In this document: positions 47,577 through 56,983 of the stretch, one piece after another
How the letters are laid out: each line of letters starts with the position of its first letter
Position numbering within the stretch: the first letter of the stretch is position 1
Source of the DNA: Paenibacillus montaniterrae
GTDB lineage: Bacteria; Bacillota; Bacilli; Paenibacillales; Paenibacillaceae
Reading direction: 5' to 3'
Assembly: GCF_018403185.1 (NCBI RefSeq)
Contig: NZ_BOSE01000006.1
Location: 1 to 64,000 of the forward strand
Length of the DNA stretch: 64,000 nucleotides
Position numbers and translations under genes: made by a program
Notes under the pieces: generated by a model
Told to the model about the DNA's origin: nothing
Databases searched by the model: none
Seen by the model: only the letters and a program-made list of their open reading frames with translations

Positions 47577-48678
47577 TTCTCATTCCCCTCCGCTTCTTCT
47601 CATAAATAACAACCGTAACCGCCACCAACACTAAGGAAAGCGCCGCATACAGCAGGCGATTCCATATAAAATCCTCAAGGCCCGCCGCAAAAAGCTCCGT
47701 ATTCCCCAGCGCATTATGGCGCGGCATATACAGCAGACCGGGCTTGCCGCCGTCGATAAATGGAATGCCGACCATTAGCGTCATAAACCACCAGGCAAAT
47801 TGCAGCGCAACCGCAATGGCCGTCCCACTCCACTCAGTAATAAGCAAACTTGCCGCAGCAACAACTAACACCGTTGGCAGCAGCCAGCCAAGGCTGTATT
47901 TGAAAAAAGCAAAGTAGTCGATCATCTGCTCGGGATAGCTGCTTGCTATAGCGTAGGTTTCATAGCCAGAAAGCAGCAGAATCGGCAGCATGACCATCGC
48001 TGCAATCGCTGCATATCGACTCGCAATAAAGCGCCAGGAGCGAATTGATCTTGGATAAAGATTTTCGTACAGTCCGTCCTTGCGATCACGCAGCGCAAGA
48101 GCTGCTGTAATAAATGCAGGCAGAAGTCCCGCGATGATGCCGATATAATCGGCAAATATTCTGGCATAAGCGCCCGAAATATGATCCTGCTCGATGATGG
48201 CAGCGTAATCGCGTTGCGCATCCTCGTAGCTTTTTGGGACCTGTCCAAAATTGCTGACAAGAAAGCTTTCGCCGTACTGGGAGCCGCCGCCAATCAACTG
48301 ATCGACCTGCTCCATCGTTTGCTTAAACTGCTCATAGCTTAGGCTCGGGGAAGCTTCTGTCAACAGAGCAAGATGCTCGGCCATTTCACGCTGCTTCGCT
48401 TCACTAAGCACTACTGTTTTATAGAAGCCGTAAGGATAAGCGGTGTAGCTATTGTTCGCGAATTCCATCTGCAGCATCTGAATCGCCACGGGCATAATCA
48501 CTTCAGGCAGCTCCACCTCCTTCATCCCATAGCTGGCTTGATTCGGGCTTGGCTTTTGCAGCTTTTCCAAGCCGTCGGCACGATAATTGGTCACATACAT
48601 GAGCAGCAACGCCGCGATAAAGATCAGATAAGGAAGAGATCGCAGCACTCGTCTGCATTCCGTTGCCAATAATCTCAT
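47530..48678 (-). CDS. ABC-2-type transporter permease-like protein
   Basis: 382 aa from ATG 48678 (AAGGAGG upstream). One N-terminal membrane helix (SLPYLIFIAALLLMYVTN) is followed by a large extracytoplasmic region (about 35-180) and then five to six helices (IIAGLLPAFITAALALRDRK through LLYAALSLVLVAVTVVIY), as in ABC-2 exporters or lantibiotic-immunity permeases. Substrate unknown. Directly behind its ATPase. Confidence 0.82.
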   Translation of the reverse strand: MRLLATECRRVLRSLPYLIFIAALLLMYVTNYRADGLEKLQKPSPNQASYGMKEVELPEVIMPVAIQMLQMEFANNSYTAYPYGFYKTVVLSEAKQREMAEHLALLTEASPSLSYEQFKQTMEQVDQLIGGGSQYGESFLVSNFGQVPKSYEDAQRDYAAIIEQDHISGAYARIFADYIGIIAGLLPAFITAALALRDRKDGLYENLYPRSIRSWRFIASRYAAIAAMVMLPILLLSGYETYAIASSYPEQMIDYFAFFKYSLGWLLPTVLVVAAASLLITEWSGTAIAVALQFAWWFMTLMVGIPFIDGGKPGLLYMPRHNALGNTELFAAGLEDFIWNRLLYAALSLVLVAVTVVIYEKKRRGMRSGRDWLAQRLAHRRS

Positions 48679-48683
48679 GACAA

Positions 48684-49565
48684 TCACCCTCCTTGATGCA
48701 GCCCAAGCTGCCACATATACGCATCCTCAATATTCGGCTCAACGATGCTTGCAGCTTCGTTAATCGGGGCATCACTCAGCAAGCGCAGCTCGCAGCTATT
48801 GCCCTGCATCATCATCCCCGTTACTGTGTAGCCCTGCTTCCATAGCTGCACCTGGTCTCTGCTAACGGTTACCGTGTATACCTTGCCCGCGGCTGCCTGC
48901 AGCAATTGCTGGACCGTGCCTGTAAACAGCAGCCTGCCTTCGTGCATAATCGCAATATGCTCGCAGGTCGCCTCAATATCTCCGACAATATGCGTCGACA
49001 GGATCACAATACGCTCCTCGGCGAGCTCGGACAACAGATTGCGAAAGCGCACGCGCTCCTCCGGGTCCAGACCTGCCGTCGGCTCATCAACGATGAGCAG
49101 CTTCGGATCATGCAAGAGCGCCTGAGCGATTCCCAACCTGCGCTTCATTCCGCCAGATAATGCCTTGACCTTCTTATGCTGATGCTCGACCAGATTAACC
49201 TTGTCCAGCAGCTCCGGCACCCTTCGCTTTATTGTCGCATGAGGCAGCTCGCTCAGCAGCGCCAAATATTCCATCGCTCCCTTTACCGTCATGGAGCCAT
49301 ACATCGTAAATTCCTGCGGCAAATAACCGACCATTTCCCTAATCTTGTTCACCTGCTTGATCAATACGCCATCAATGCGCACCTCCCCCTTGCGTACTGG
49401 AAGCAGCGTTACGAGCGTTTTCATCAGCGTCGTTTTCCCGGCGCCATTCCTGCCAAGCAAGCCGAACATCCCTTGCTGAATGTGCAAATCAATATCGAAC
49501 AGCACCTGTCTCGCTCCATAAAATTGGTTCAAATGCTCGATCTGCAGCGTTAGCGGCTGATTCAT
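48684..49565 (-). CDS. ABC transporter ATP-binding protein
   Basis: 293 aa. Walker A GLLGRNGAGKTTLMKT (residues about 34-49), Q-loop LPQEFTMYGSMTV, signature LSGGMKRRLGIAQ (about 140), Walker B LLIVDEPTAGLDPEE, H-loop STHIVGDIE. The C-terminal extension of about 70 residues is typical of ABC-2 exporters. Forms an operon with the two membrane genes downstream; the two-component system upstream probably controls it, although a terminator intervenes. Confidence 0.92.
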   Translation of the reverse strand: MNQPLTLQIEHLNQFYGARQVLFDIDLHIQQGMFGLLGRNGAGKTTLMKTLVTLLPVRKGEVRIDGVLIKQVNKIREMVGYLPQEFTMYGSMTVKGAMEYLALLSELPHATIKRRVPELLDKVNLVEHQHKKVKALSGGMKRRLGIAQALLHDPKLLIVDEPTAGLDPEERVRFRNLLSELAEERIVILSTHIVGDIEATCEHIAIMHEGRLLFTGTVQQLLQAAAGKVYTVTVSRDQVQLWKQGYTVTGMMMQGNSCELRLLSDAPINEAASIVEPNIEDAYMWQLGLHQGG

Positions 49566-49589
49566 TGAAATTCTCCTCTCTATAAAAAA

Positions 49590-49620
49590 GGTATCATGTC
49601 CTCACAGAAGACATGATACC
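49590..49620 (-). terminator. Terminator between the sensor kinase and the ABC operon
   Basis: Stem GGTATCATGTC / GACATGATACC with a TTTTTTAT tail on the minus strand. Confidence 0.88.
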
Positions 49621-49640
49621 TGGTAAATTTCAATATTTGA

Positions 49641-50852
49641 TCAAGCTTGTTCAACTTTATTTACAGCTTGAAAGCTGGCCGTGACGATGGCCCCGCCTTG
49701 TCGCTGATTAGCCAGCTGCAAGCCGCCGCCATGCTTCTCACACAGCAGCCTGCAAATCGACAAGCCAAGACCAAAGTGGCTGCCCCGCGTGCTTTGCTCG
49801 CTTCGGTAATAAGGCTCTGTTGCCCTTCTCAAATCCTCGCTGCTAAAGCCTTTGCCATCATCGGCTACAACAAGACTAAGCTGCGCATCGCGATAAGCAA
49901 GCTTTACTTCGATCCGGCGCTCACTGTACACAAGCGCATTATTAAGCAAATTTTCATAGACCCGCAGCAACAGATCGGTATCAAGCATCACACGGCCCTC
50001 CGGCAGCTCGCTGCTATTGAAATGCACCGCTTGTGGCGCCTGCAGCAATGGATGGATCTCCTTCATCTGCTCTGCCAGCTCGTTCAAGCTGACCGGCCTT
50101 GGCCGCAGCTTGATTTCCTCAAGCCTTTGCAGCTCCTGCATGCTGCTTGCATAATGCTCCAGCCGCTGCACCTGCTGACTCATTTTCTCCAAATGCGCCG
50201 CAAGCTTCTGCTCGCTTAATCTGCTGTCATGCGCAGCCTGCTGGATCAGCTCAAGCTGCCCCTTAAGCACCGTCAACGGCGTGCGCAAATCATGGGAAAA
50301 CGCCGCATTCACCTGCTTGCGCTCCTCAATCATCCGCCACATTTCCGTATAATTTTGTGCCAGCGAGGCGCGCATCGCCTCAAATGACTGCACCAGCCTG
50401 CCGAATTCATCGTTGATCGGATACTCGACCTTGAAATCCAGCTGCTGAGCAGAAATATGGCCGGTAGCCATATTCAGAATCGAGAGCGGAGCTTTCATTT
50501 TCTGGCGATAAAACAGCAGCGCAGCCAGCACGATACTAATTGCAAATATAAGCGGCACTACGAGCGAGGAAGCAATGTCAATCAGATGGACCTTCCATTT
50601 ATCGGAAGCGGAAAGCTCCTGCACATCCACTACGACATCAACCCCTTCCCCTAACCGCTTGCCTTCCGGGGTCGTAAGATAGAAGGTTTCGGACTCCCCT
50701 ACATAGAGCTTGGTAATGTCACTGCGAACCATTTCCATCCCTTGAACAGTCAGCAGGCTGAGCAGCAGCGCAACGAGCAGGCTGACTGTCATATATATGC
50801 CAAAGGTAACGGGGATTGACAGCTGTCTGAACCAGACAATCAGCTTCTCCAT
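49641..50852 (-). CDS. Sensor histidine kinase (two-component)
   Basis: 403 aa from ATG 50852, which overlaps the response-regulator stop. Two membrane helices (about 15-40 and 100-125) flank an extracellular loop of about 60 residues. HAMP follows (about 125-180), then the H-box FSHDLRTPLTVLKGQLELI, N-box LRVYENLLNNALVYSE and G-boxes VVADDGKGFSSEDL and GLGLSICRLL. It phosphorylates the regulator encoded just upstream. Confidence 0.93.
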   Translation of the reverse strand: MEKLIVWFRQLSIPVTFGIYMTVSLLVALLLSLLTVQGMEMVRSDITKLYVGESETFYLTTPEGKRLGEGVDVVVDVQELSASDKWKVHLIDIASSLVVPLIFAISIVLAALLFYRQKMKAPLSILNMATGHISAQQLDFKVEYPINDEFGRLVQSFEAMRASLAQNYTEMWRMIEERKQVNAAFSHDLRTPLTVLKGQLELIQQAAHDSRLSEQKLAAHLEKMSQQVQRLEHYASSMQELQRLEEIKLRPRPVSLNELAEQMKEIHPLLQAPQAVHFNSSELPEGRVMLDTDLLLRVYENLLNNALVYSERRIEVKLAYRDAQLSLVVADDGKGFSSEDLRRATEPYYRSEQSTRGSHFGLGLSICRLLCEKHGGGLQLANQRQGGAIVTASFQAVNKVEQA

Positions 50853-51517
50853 TTGTAGCCTATCCCCCACACCGTTTCGATTGGCACGCTGGAGCCGGCG
50901 GCTGCCAGCTTGGCGCGTATTTTTCTTATATGCTCCGCGATGACTTGCGCATCTCCGTCTCCATCATAGCCCCATAGCTTTTCATAAATTTGCTCCTTGT
51001 CAAACACTTGTCCTTGATGCATCGACAGCAGCTCGATAATGTCATACTCCTTTTTCGTAAACGGAATAATGGCATCCTTATAGCTGATCTCCCGCGCTGC
51101 ATAATCGATTTGCAGCTCATGGCTAAACCTGATTTTTGTTTTCTGCTTATGTCGTTCATCCCGCCGGATATGAGCCTCGACTCTTGCCGTCAGCTCCATA
51201 AGTGAAAACGGCTTAATAATATAGTCATCCCCGCCTACACTCAATCCCTTTATCCGGTCCACCTCTTCAACTCGTGCGGAAATAAATAAGATCGGACAGC
51301 TAACCAAGGCGCGTATATGCTGGCAAACCTCCAGCCCGTTCATTTGCGGCATATTGACATCGAGCATAATCAGATCAGGCTGCTGCTCGACCAGCCCAAT
51401 TGCCTGCTCGCCGCTGGCTGCTGTCATAACCGTGAAGCCCTTGTAGTGAAAATGCTCCTGCAGCAGCTCCACGATATCCTGCTCATCATCCACAATTAAC
51501 AGCTTATAGCTGCCCAT
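50840..51517 (-). CDS. OmpR/PhoB-family response regulator
   Basis: 225 aa from ATG 51517 (GGGGGTGG upstream; longer frame rejected). The receiver domain has IVDDEQD, the phosphoacceptor in LIMLDVNMP (residue about 52), ISAR and IKPF; a C-terminal winged helix carries FTKKEYDIIELLSMHQGQVF and VIAEHIRKIRAKL. Overlaps the kinase gene by 13 nt. The likely target is the adjacent ABC transporter. Confidence 0.93.
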   Translation of the reverse strand: MGSYKLLIVDDEQDIVELLQEHFHYKGFTVMTAASGEQAIGLVEQQPDLIMLDVNMPQMNGLEVCQHIRALVSCPILFISARVEEVDRIKGLSVGGDDYIIKPFSLMELTARVEAHIRRDERHKQKTKIRFSHELQIDYAAREISYKDAIIPFTKKEYDIIELLSMHQGQVFDKEQIYEKLWGYDGDGDAQVIAEHIRKIRAKLAAAGSSVPIETVWGIGYKWRS

Positions 51518-51589
51518 CACCGCCACCCCCTGTCCCTTTAGTGTACACATTATTTATCAATTATTGATCAAGATCAAGCTAAATAAAAG

Positions 51590-51624
51590 AAGCGACCCAT
51601 TCCTTTACCTCGAATGGATCGCTT
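51590..51624 (-). terminator. Terminator of the telA operon
   Basis: Stem AAGCGATCCATTC / GAATGGGTCGCTT (one mismatch) with a T-rich CTTTTATTT tail on the minus strand. Confidence 0.8.
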
Positions 51625-51674
51625 AACAGCCTTTAGCCTATTATACTAATAAATCCGTAGTTAAGGCACACCCT

Positions 51675-51711
51675 GCATACTGCATACTACATACTACATA
51701 CTACATACTAC
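51675..51711. repeat. 7-bp microsatellite (CATACTA)n
   Basis: About five tandem copies of CATACTA/CATACTG lie at the very end of telA, the last overlapping its stop codon. Likely replication slippage. Confidence 0.75.
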
Positions 51712-52847
51712 AAGCCAAGCTTCTGGCCTTTTTCCAAGCGTTGAATTTCCTTCTCGCCAGTGTCTGCCAGCTCGCGGAATTGGTTAATCGTGTCGCGCAT
51801 TTTCGGCAAAGCATCCTGCTTGTAGGTGCTGATTGACTCCAAAGCGGACAGCACATCGGTAAATGCGCTCTTTAGCGTATCAACGGAAATGCTCGCTTCA
51901 AGCGACTGCTTGTGAATCGCCGCTCCTTGATCCTTCAGCATTCTCGACGTTCCACTAATCAGGTTGTTCGTCGTTTCGTTCAGCAGCTCAATTTTTTTCA
52001 GCACAATTTTTTGGTTGTACAGCGCGCTTGCAACTGTAACAGCGATTTTTAGCGCCGATACTGTTACATTGCGGGCACGGTCCACTCCGCGAATAAGCTC
52101 CTTATTGTTGCGGATCACAACCTCCATCGCCATAATGCCCTGCTGATTAACAACGAGCATTTGCTGCAAATCCATCACGCGCTGACGAAGCGGAAACAAC
52201 ACTTCCTCGGTAATAAAGCGAATCTTATCCTCTGACTCATCGCGAAGCTTTGCTGCTTCTACTTGTGTTTCGATCTCTGTATCCATCAGCATGCCCAGCT
52301 GAATTTCCTTCTGCAAGCGCTTGGTCAGCTCGCGCAACGTTTGCTGCTCGAGCTCAAGCGTCGTATTGTCATTGCGCAGCACCTGCTTGCCTTTGTCCAG
52401 CGATTCAATAATGTCGGAAATGACCACGTCCGCCTTCTGATACTTGTTAAAATAGCTGCGCAGCGGATTGAACAGCTTGCCAAGCAAACCTGATTTGGCA
52501 AAGTCTACTGCGCTCGGGTCCAGGTCCTTCAGCTGCAAATGCAGCTCAGACAGCCCCTTCGCCACTTGACCGCCTTCGTCGCCTGCCTTGGAAAGCTTGC
52601 CTACCGTTACTTGCAGCATATTGTTCTTTTCCGACGAAGCGCGCATAGTCCCCATGCCGAATTTATCAATCGATTGCAAAATTTCGCTGCGCTGGTTGTA
52701 CGAATCGACATCGAGCTTAATAATGCTTTCCACATTGTTCTTCGCCAGCTCGCGAAGCTGCTTCACTTCCTCTGGCTCAGGCTTGATCTCTTCCTCAATT
52801 ACCGCTTTAATGACTTCCGGCTCAGCCACTTCCATACTAAATGACAT
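51708..52847 (-). CDS. TelA family toxic-anion-resistance protein
   Basis: 379 aa, a soluble coiled-coil-rich protein. The family pattern is clear: SEILQSIDKFGMGTMRASSE, DLDPSAVDFAKSGLLGKLFN with the following PLRSYFNKYQKADVVI, and VEAAKLRDESEDKIRFITEE. The family is linked to tellurite resistance and cell-envelope stress. It follows a VWA protein and an XpaC-like membrane protein in one operon, the usual partner arrangement. Confidence 0.92.
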   Translation of the reverse strand: MSFSMEVAEPEVIKAVIEEEIKPEPEEVKQLRELAKNNVESIIKLDVDSYNQRSEILQSIDKFGMGTMRASSEKNNMLQVTVGKLSKAGDEGGQVAKGLSELHLQLKDLDPSAVDFAKSGLLGKLFNPLRSYFNKYQKADVVISDIIESLDKGKQVLRNDNTTLELEQQTLRELTKRLQKEIQLGMLMDTEIETQVEAAKLRDESEDKIRFITEEVLFPLRQRVMDLQQMLVVNQQGIMAMEVVIRNNKELIRGVDRARNVTVSALKIAVTVASALYNQKIVLKKIELLNETTNNLISGTSRMLKDQGAAIHKQSLEASISVDTLKSAFTDVLSALESISTYKQDALPKMRDTINQFRELADTGEKEIQRLEKGQKLGL

Positions 52848-52912
52848 GCAATCCCCTCCAAAACTTTTCTCGTTTACGTTGCTCGTTACTTGTCTGCGGG
52901 TCTAGGTGTGCA

Positions 52913-54598
52913 TTACATTTGTACATTAAGCAGAGAGCTGATTTTGTAGACGACATCATCGGTATCTGCGTTAATGCTTGCTGCTTCGTTAATTTTAGAT
53001 ATTTCCTGAAGCGCATCAATATTGGCATTGTAGCCAATTGTGTAAATCGGGATTTTGTACGCTTCGATCAAACGCCTAATTTGCTTAAGCTCATGGCCTT
53101 CATTCGTTTCACCATCGCTTAGTACGAAAATAAGCGGGCGAACATTGCTGTCGAGTGCCATCTCCTCCTGCAGCATATTGATCGCTACAGCAACCGCATC
53201 AAAGGTTGCCGTACCGCCGCCTGCCTGCAAGCTTTCAACCGCGCCAACAAACATCGACTGCTGATTCGTATCGTATACGCCCAGCGGCAAATTAATCTCT
53301 ACATTGCTGGAGTAGGAAACAAGGCCGATGCTGTTGTCTCTGCCCAAATACTTCTGACCGTTCAGCAGCGATTCCTTAAGGCGTGCCAACGGCTCGCCGT
53401 CCATACTGCCCGATACATCAGCGACGAAAATCGCTGCAACCGGCTTATTGGCATTTTTCTTTTCCTTCCACAGGCGCTGCGCAGCCGAAAGCGTTGCTCC
53501 ATCTATGCTGCCTAGCTGGGATTGATAGTCATCAAGCCCGTTAAAGCCATTCTTCTTGGCCTGCTCCTGGTATTTATCCTGCTTCACAAAATCAGAGAAG
53601 GCTTGAATAATGTCCAGCTTTTCCTTAGGCAAATCGCCCAGCGCATACAGCGGGCTGTCATGTCGTGCGCCGAATGGCGTAAACTCATAGCCTGCCTTGA
53701 AATCGGTCGCATTGACAAAGGTTTGATACTCTAGTACGAACGCATCCAGCATGCCCGTTTTCGCAGCCTCGCGCATTTGAATCGTTGTTGAAGCGATAAA
53801 TGGCACATTTGCCTGGAAGCGCTCAAACCCTGCAACCGCGGCAGAGCTAAGCAGATCACTGGAATCAAAGCTTTGCAGCGCAGTTACAAGAAAGTTCAAG
53901 CCGGTCGAGCTGGCGAACGGGTCTGTATAGCCAAGCGACAGCACATTGTCAGCAATCGCGTCGGTAATCGTTTTAACGCTAATTTCACCGTATTTCTCGA
54001 TTAGCTCATCATGCTTCGTTTTTGTCGTAACGATTCCCGTTACATTCCCTACCAGACGGTCGGTTACAAGCGTTGTTTTCACGCCTGCTGCTTTTACCAT
54101 CTCGCCCCATAGCTCGTGCGATGGCGTAAAAGCTTCCGGTACATATTTGCCGGAGCGTATGTAATCGGTCGCCGTACCTGAAGCGATATTGCGAATTTTT
54201 ACAGAAACCTTATTGCCGTTAATCTCAATGCCTTGCTTGTTAAATTCCTCTGCCACCTCATTCAGCCAACCATCAACACCAGTACCTGCCTTCTCATTGG
54301 AAGCAAAGATCTCGACAAAGCTCGATGTTGTGTTTTCGACCGAGACCGGGAACTTTTCAATATCAGGCAGCGTGTCGCCTAGTGAGACTGGGTTAATATC
54401 AACCTGCCCCTTGATCGGCTCGCGCGTTGTCACATTAATGTTCTTAACGATTTTCGCCAAGCTCTTATTCGCTTCATCGACCGTAACCTCGGAGTCGGTC
54501 TTGCCCATATTAGACGTAAGCGTTACTCCTATAAATACAATGGCAAATACTCCAACTACGATTCCGATCAGCGCGATAAGCTTCTTATTCACTAACAT
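52913..54598 (-). CDS. VWA-domain and solute-binding-type protein
   Basis: 561 aa. A signal-anchor helix (KKLIALIGIVVGVFAIVFIG) precedes an extracellular segment with bacterial solute-binding character (FVEIFASNEKAGTGVDGWLN, AGVKTTLVTDRLVGNVTGIV, about 90-370). A C-terminal von Willebrand A domain has MIDAS motif FVADVSGSMDGEP (about 400) and FVLSDGETNEGHE. It probably works with the TelA and XpaC-like products at the membrane. The role is not established by sequence. Confidence 0.85.
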   Translation of the reverse strand: MLVNKKLIALIGIVVGVFAIVFIGVTLTSNMGKTDSEVTVDEANKSLAKIVKNINVTTREPIKGQVDINPVSLGDTLPDIEKFPVSVENTTSSFVEIFASNEKAGTGVDGWLNEVAEEFNKQGIEINGNKVSVKIRNIASGTATDYIRSGKYVPEAFTPSHELWGEMVKAAGVKTTLVTDRLVGNVTGIVTTKTKHDELIEKYGEISVKTITDAIADNVLSLGYTDPFASSTGLNFLVTALQSFDSSDLLSSAAVAGFERFQANVPFIASTTIQMREAAKTGMLDAFVLEYQTFVNATDFKAGYEFTPFGARHDSPLYALGDLPKEKLDIIQAFSDFVKQDKYQEQAKKNGFNGLDDYQSQLGSIDGATLSAAQRLWKEKKNANKPVAAIFVADVSGSMDGEPLARLKESLLNGQKYLGRDNSIGLVSYSSNVEINLPLGVYDTNQQSMFVGAVESLQAGGGTATFDAVAVAINMLQEEMALDSNVRPLIFVLSDGETNEGHELKQIRRLIEAYKIPIYTIGYNANIDALQEISKINEAASINADTDDVVYKISSLLNVQM

Positions 54599-54604
54599 TC
54601 CCCC

Positions 54605-55339
54605 TTACTTGTAGTATTTCGTTTGCTCAATCAGCAGATTGATCTCCTTCATGCCCGGCATCTCATCCAGCTCGCGATAATCCGCACTGTTGAGCAGCGA
54701 GGTTTCGAGCAGCAGCCGATCCAGCTTCGTCAAAATTTCTTCATTCGAGCTGACGTAGCCCTTCACATAATCGGTATACTCCTTATGCAGCTGCAGCTTC
54801 TGCTGCCATACCTTGCTGGAAAACATCCGCTCAGCCTGACGCGGATCAATGCGATCAAGCTTAGACAGCTCGCTGCCGCGCAGCTTGTTGACCAAGCCCT
54901 GCACGTTCATATTAAACAGCTTCTCAACACCAACGATGACACTATGGAACCGTTTATAGCTCAGCTCATTTTCCTGGAAGCGCTGGCTCAGCACTTCAAG
55001 CAGGGCAACCTTCTTTTCCTTCATGCGCTCGATTTGATCCATCGCTATGCTCACTTCAGCTGAAAATATTTTATGATTGCGATAGCGTGCAACTTGCCCA
55101 TAATAATCATCTTCTGCAGGCTCTTCTTCTCGGATTAAAACTTTTCCAGTGCGTCCAAACAAATAAATATAGCTAGCGTAAAACACGACCGCTGCACTTA
55201 AAATGAGAATCGTTAGCGCTACTGATTTCTCAAAGGCAGAGCTGCTCGTAATATCTACGCCCAACAAGCCTGGAGACAGGATAATAATATTTAATGCGAT
55301 CACACCAACTAAAACGCCGACCAGCTTCAACAGCTTCAT
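54605..55339 (-). CDS. XpaC-like membrane protein
   Basis: 244 aa from ATG 55339 (GGGGGGT upstream). Two N-terminal membrane helices (LVGVLVGVIALNIIILSPGL; ALTILILSAAVVFYASYIYL) are followed by a long helical cytoplasmic part. Position directly before a VWA protein and TelA matches the xpaC/telA gene pair known in Bacillus; sequence resemblance is modest, so the name is not assigned. Confidence 0.7.
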   Translation of the reverse strand: MKLLKLVGVLVGVIALNIIILSPGLLGVDITSSSAFEKSVALTILILSAAVVFYASYIYLFGRTGKVLIREEEPAEDDYYGQVARYRNHKIFSAEVSIAMDQIERMKEKKVALLEVLSQRFQENELSYKRFHSVIVGVEKLFNMNVQGLVNKLRGSELSKLDRIDPRQAERMFSSKVWQQKLQLHKEYTDYVKGYVSSNEEILTKLDRLLLETSLLNSADYRELDEMPGMKEINLLIEQTKYYK

Positions 55340-55363
55340 CCTGTTGACCCCCCGTCCATTCAT

Positions 55364-55763
55364 CTGCTCACTTTAATATTTTACCACATAAATTATGTAA
55401 GTTAATGATTGATTTTTGTTTTCTGGACTTCCCTTCCAATGAGAGTTCAAAAAGCTGGGCTTTCAGGACCAAGAAGATGGCACGATACTAGAAAGCGAGG
55501 AGCGCAGCGTAGGCACAAGCTACGTGAGCACCGCAGCGCATCTAGAGCGTGACATATTCGCCGTCGACTACGCTACAACGCTATCGCATCGTCATCAAAG
55601 TCCTGCTTATTGAACTTCCTCTATTTACGAAATTTTTGCCCCTTCGTTTCATCATATGACGCAACCCCCTACGGTAGAAATACTTGTCAGCATTTACGAA
55701 ACATTGCGCATTCGTTATGATGAAGCTAACAGCATATTAACGGTAAAGGATGATTATTGCACG
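55364..55763. other. Gene-free intergenic stretch with structured GC-rich core
   Basis: 55440-55640 is GC-richer, with small inverted repeats (CGTAGGCACAAGCTACG) and no ORF. It looks like an interspersed repeat or a structured element rather than a leader I can name. The Nif3 gene begins after it. Confidence 0.4.
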
Positions 55764-56558
55764 ATGAGCTACACCATTAAACAAATTATAGCTGCACTGC
55801 CGAGCTCGTCTCAGCCGCTTGAGCATACAGTCGATCAATTGCTGTATGGGGATGAGAATCGAGAGGTACGCAAAGTGGCGGTTGTTTTCGCTGCCAATCA
55901 GGAGGTGCTGCAGCAAGCCGCAGCGCTGGACATCGAGCTGATTATTACGCATGAGGGGCTTTATTACAGCCACCACCAATCGCATCCCGCCGTTGACAGC
56001 AGCGAGATATTTTGGAAGCGCGAGCAATTTATTAAGCAGCATCAGCTGGCGATTTATCGCTATCATGATCACTGCCATCGCCATACTCCCGACCTGTTAA
56101 CCTATGGGCTGATCAAGCAATTAAACTGGGATACGAGCATCATCGCAGAGGAAGCAGAGGCAACAATAGTTGAGCTGCCCCTTGTTACTCTGGAGATGCT
56201 GATCGACCACCTGAAGCAGCGACTGAATTTGCCTTATTTGCGCTATGCCGGCAGCAAGGATATGCATTGCGCCAAAATAGCCGTTCTGGTCGGCTTTCGC
56301 GGCAACGGAGCTACAGTGCTTCCTTTGATCGCCAAGCATAAGCTGGATGCCGTTATTATAGGCGAGGGCATGGAATGGGAAGTGCCGGAGTTTGTGCGCG
56401 ATGCCGCTCTGCTCGGCAGCCCTTGCGCCTTGATCACGCTTGGCCACGCGGAGAGCGAGCAGCCAGGCATGCAGCACATTGCGCAGCTGCTGCAGGCAGC
56501 CTGCCCAGAGCTGGAAGTACACCATTTGACAGCAAATCCAATTTATATGATCGGATAA
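55764..56558 (+). CDS. Nif3-like dinuclear metal centre protein
   Basis: 264 aa from ATG 55764 (MSYTIKQIIAALPSS), the usual Nif3 start; the longer frame from 55656 adds an atypical N-terminus. VVFAANQEVLQQAAALDIEL leads to IITHEGLYYSHHQ, with further His/Glu ligands YRYHDHCHRH and later GEGMEWEVPEF. NIF3 proteins bind two metals, and their substrate is unknown. The ribosome site AAAGGA is farther away than usual. Confidence 0.88.
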   Translation: MSYTIKQIIAALPSSSQPLEHTVDQLLYGDENREVRKVAVVFAANQEVLQQAAALDIELIITHEGLYYSHHQSHPAVDSSEIFWKREQFIKQHQLAIYRYHDHCHRHTPDLLTYGLIKQLNWDTSIIAEEAEATIVELPLVTLEMLIDHLKQRLNLPYLRYAGSKDMHCAKIAVLVGFRGNGATVLPLIAKHKLDAVIIGEGMEWEVPEFVRDAALLGSPCALITLGHAESEQPGMQHIAQLLQAACPELEVHHLTANPIYMIG

Positions 56559-56631
56559 TGAATAATTAGCCAGAAATTAGACATAATAAAGTAGACTTTC
56601 CAATATCAAGAAGAAAGAAAGGAGCTTTACG

Positions 56632-56850
56632 ATGTCTAACCAAAACAACAACCAAACGGATAAATTGAGCCAGCAGCAAGCTGCTAATGCAGAGGTTGAA
56701 ACCAATCAGTTCAACCAAACTGAAATTGGCAATGAATTTGCTGAAGAATTTAACGAAGGCGTTGCAGGCCAAGGCCTATATGGCAACCAGGCTCAAGAGC
56801 AATCCCAAGCTCAGCGCAAGCTGAACGAAAACAACAACGCTCAATCCTAA
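56632..56850 (+). CDS. Gamma-type small acid-soluble spore protein
   Basis: 72 aa, Gln/Asn/Glu-rich and almost free of aromatic and sulphur residues: MSNQNNNQTDKLSQQQ, then NQFNQTEIGNEFAEEFNE and NNAQS at the end. The E-F-A-(S/E)-E segment is the protease site of gamma-type SASPs, which serve as amino-acid stores in spores. AAAGGAG upstream and a strong terminator downstream. It shows that the host forms endospores. Confidence 0.82.
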   Translation: MSNQNNNQTDKLSQQQAANAEVETNQFNQTEIGNEFAEEFNEGVAGQGLYGNQAQEQSQAQRKLNENNNAQS

Positions 56851-56880
56851 TGTCCCCCGGGATCATCTATATGTAAAGCA

Positions 56881-56926
56881 AAGACCTTCGCTGCAGCGCA
56901 TGCTGCGCTGTGCGAAGGTCTTTTTA
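56881..56926 (+). terminator. Terminator of the SASP gene
   Basis: Stem AAGACCTTCG / CGAAGGTCTT with inner GCAGCGCA/TGCGCTG, then TTTTTATT. Confidence 0.93.
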
Positions 56927-56983
56927 TTAGTGATCCTATAGCGGGGAGTTTGCTGCGAGGGCTGGAACACGTGCTTTTAGAGC

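Noticed and set aside
55656..55763. Start of the Nif3 gene at 55656
   Set aside because: Family members begin at the MSYTIKQII-type start; the extra 36 residues have no counterpart I know.
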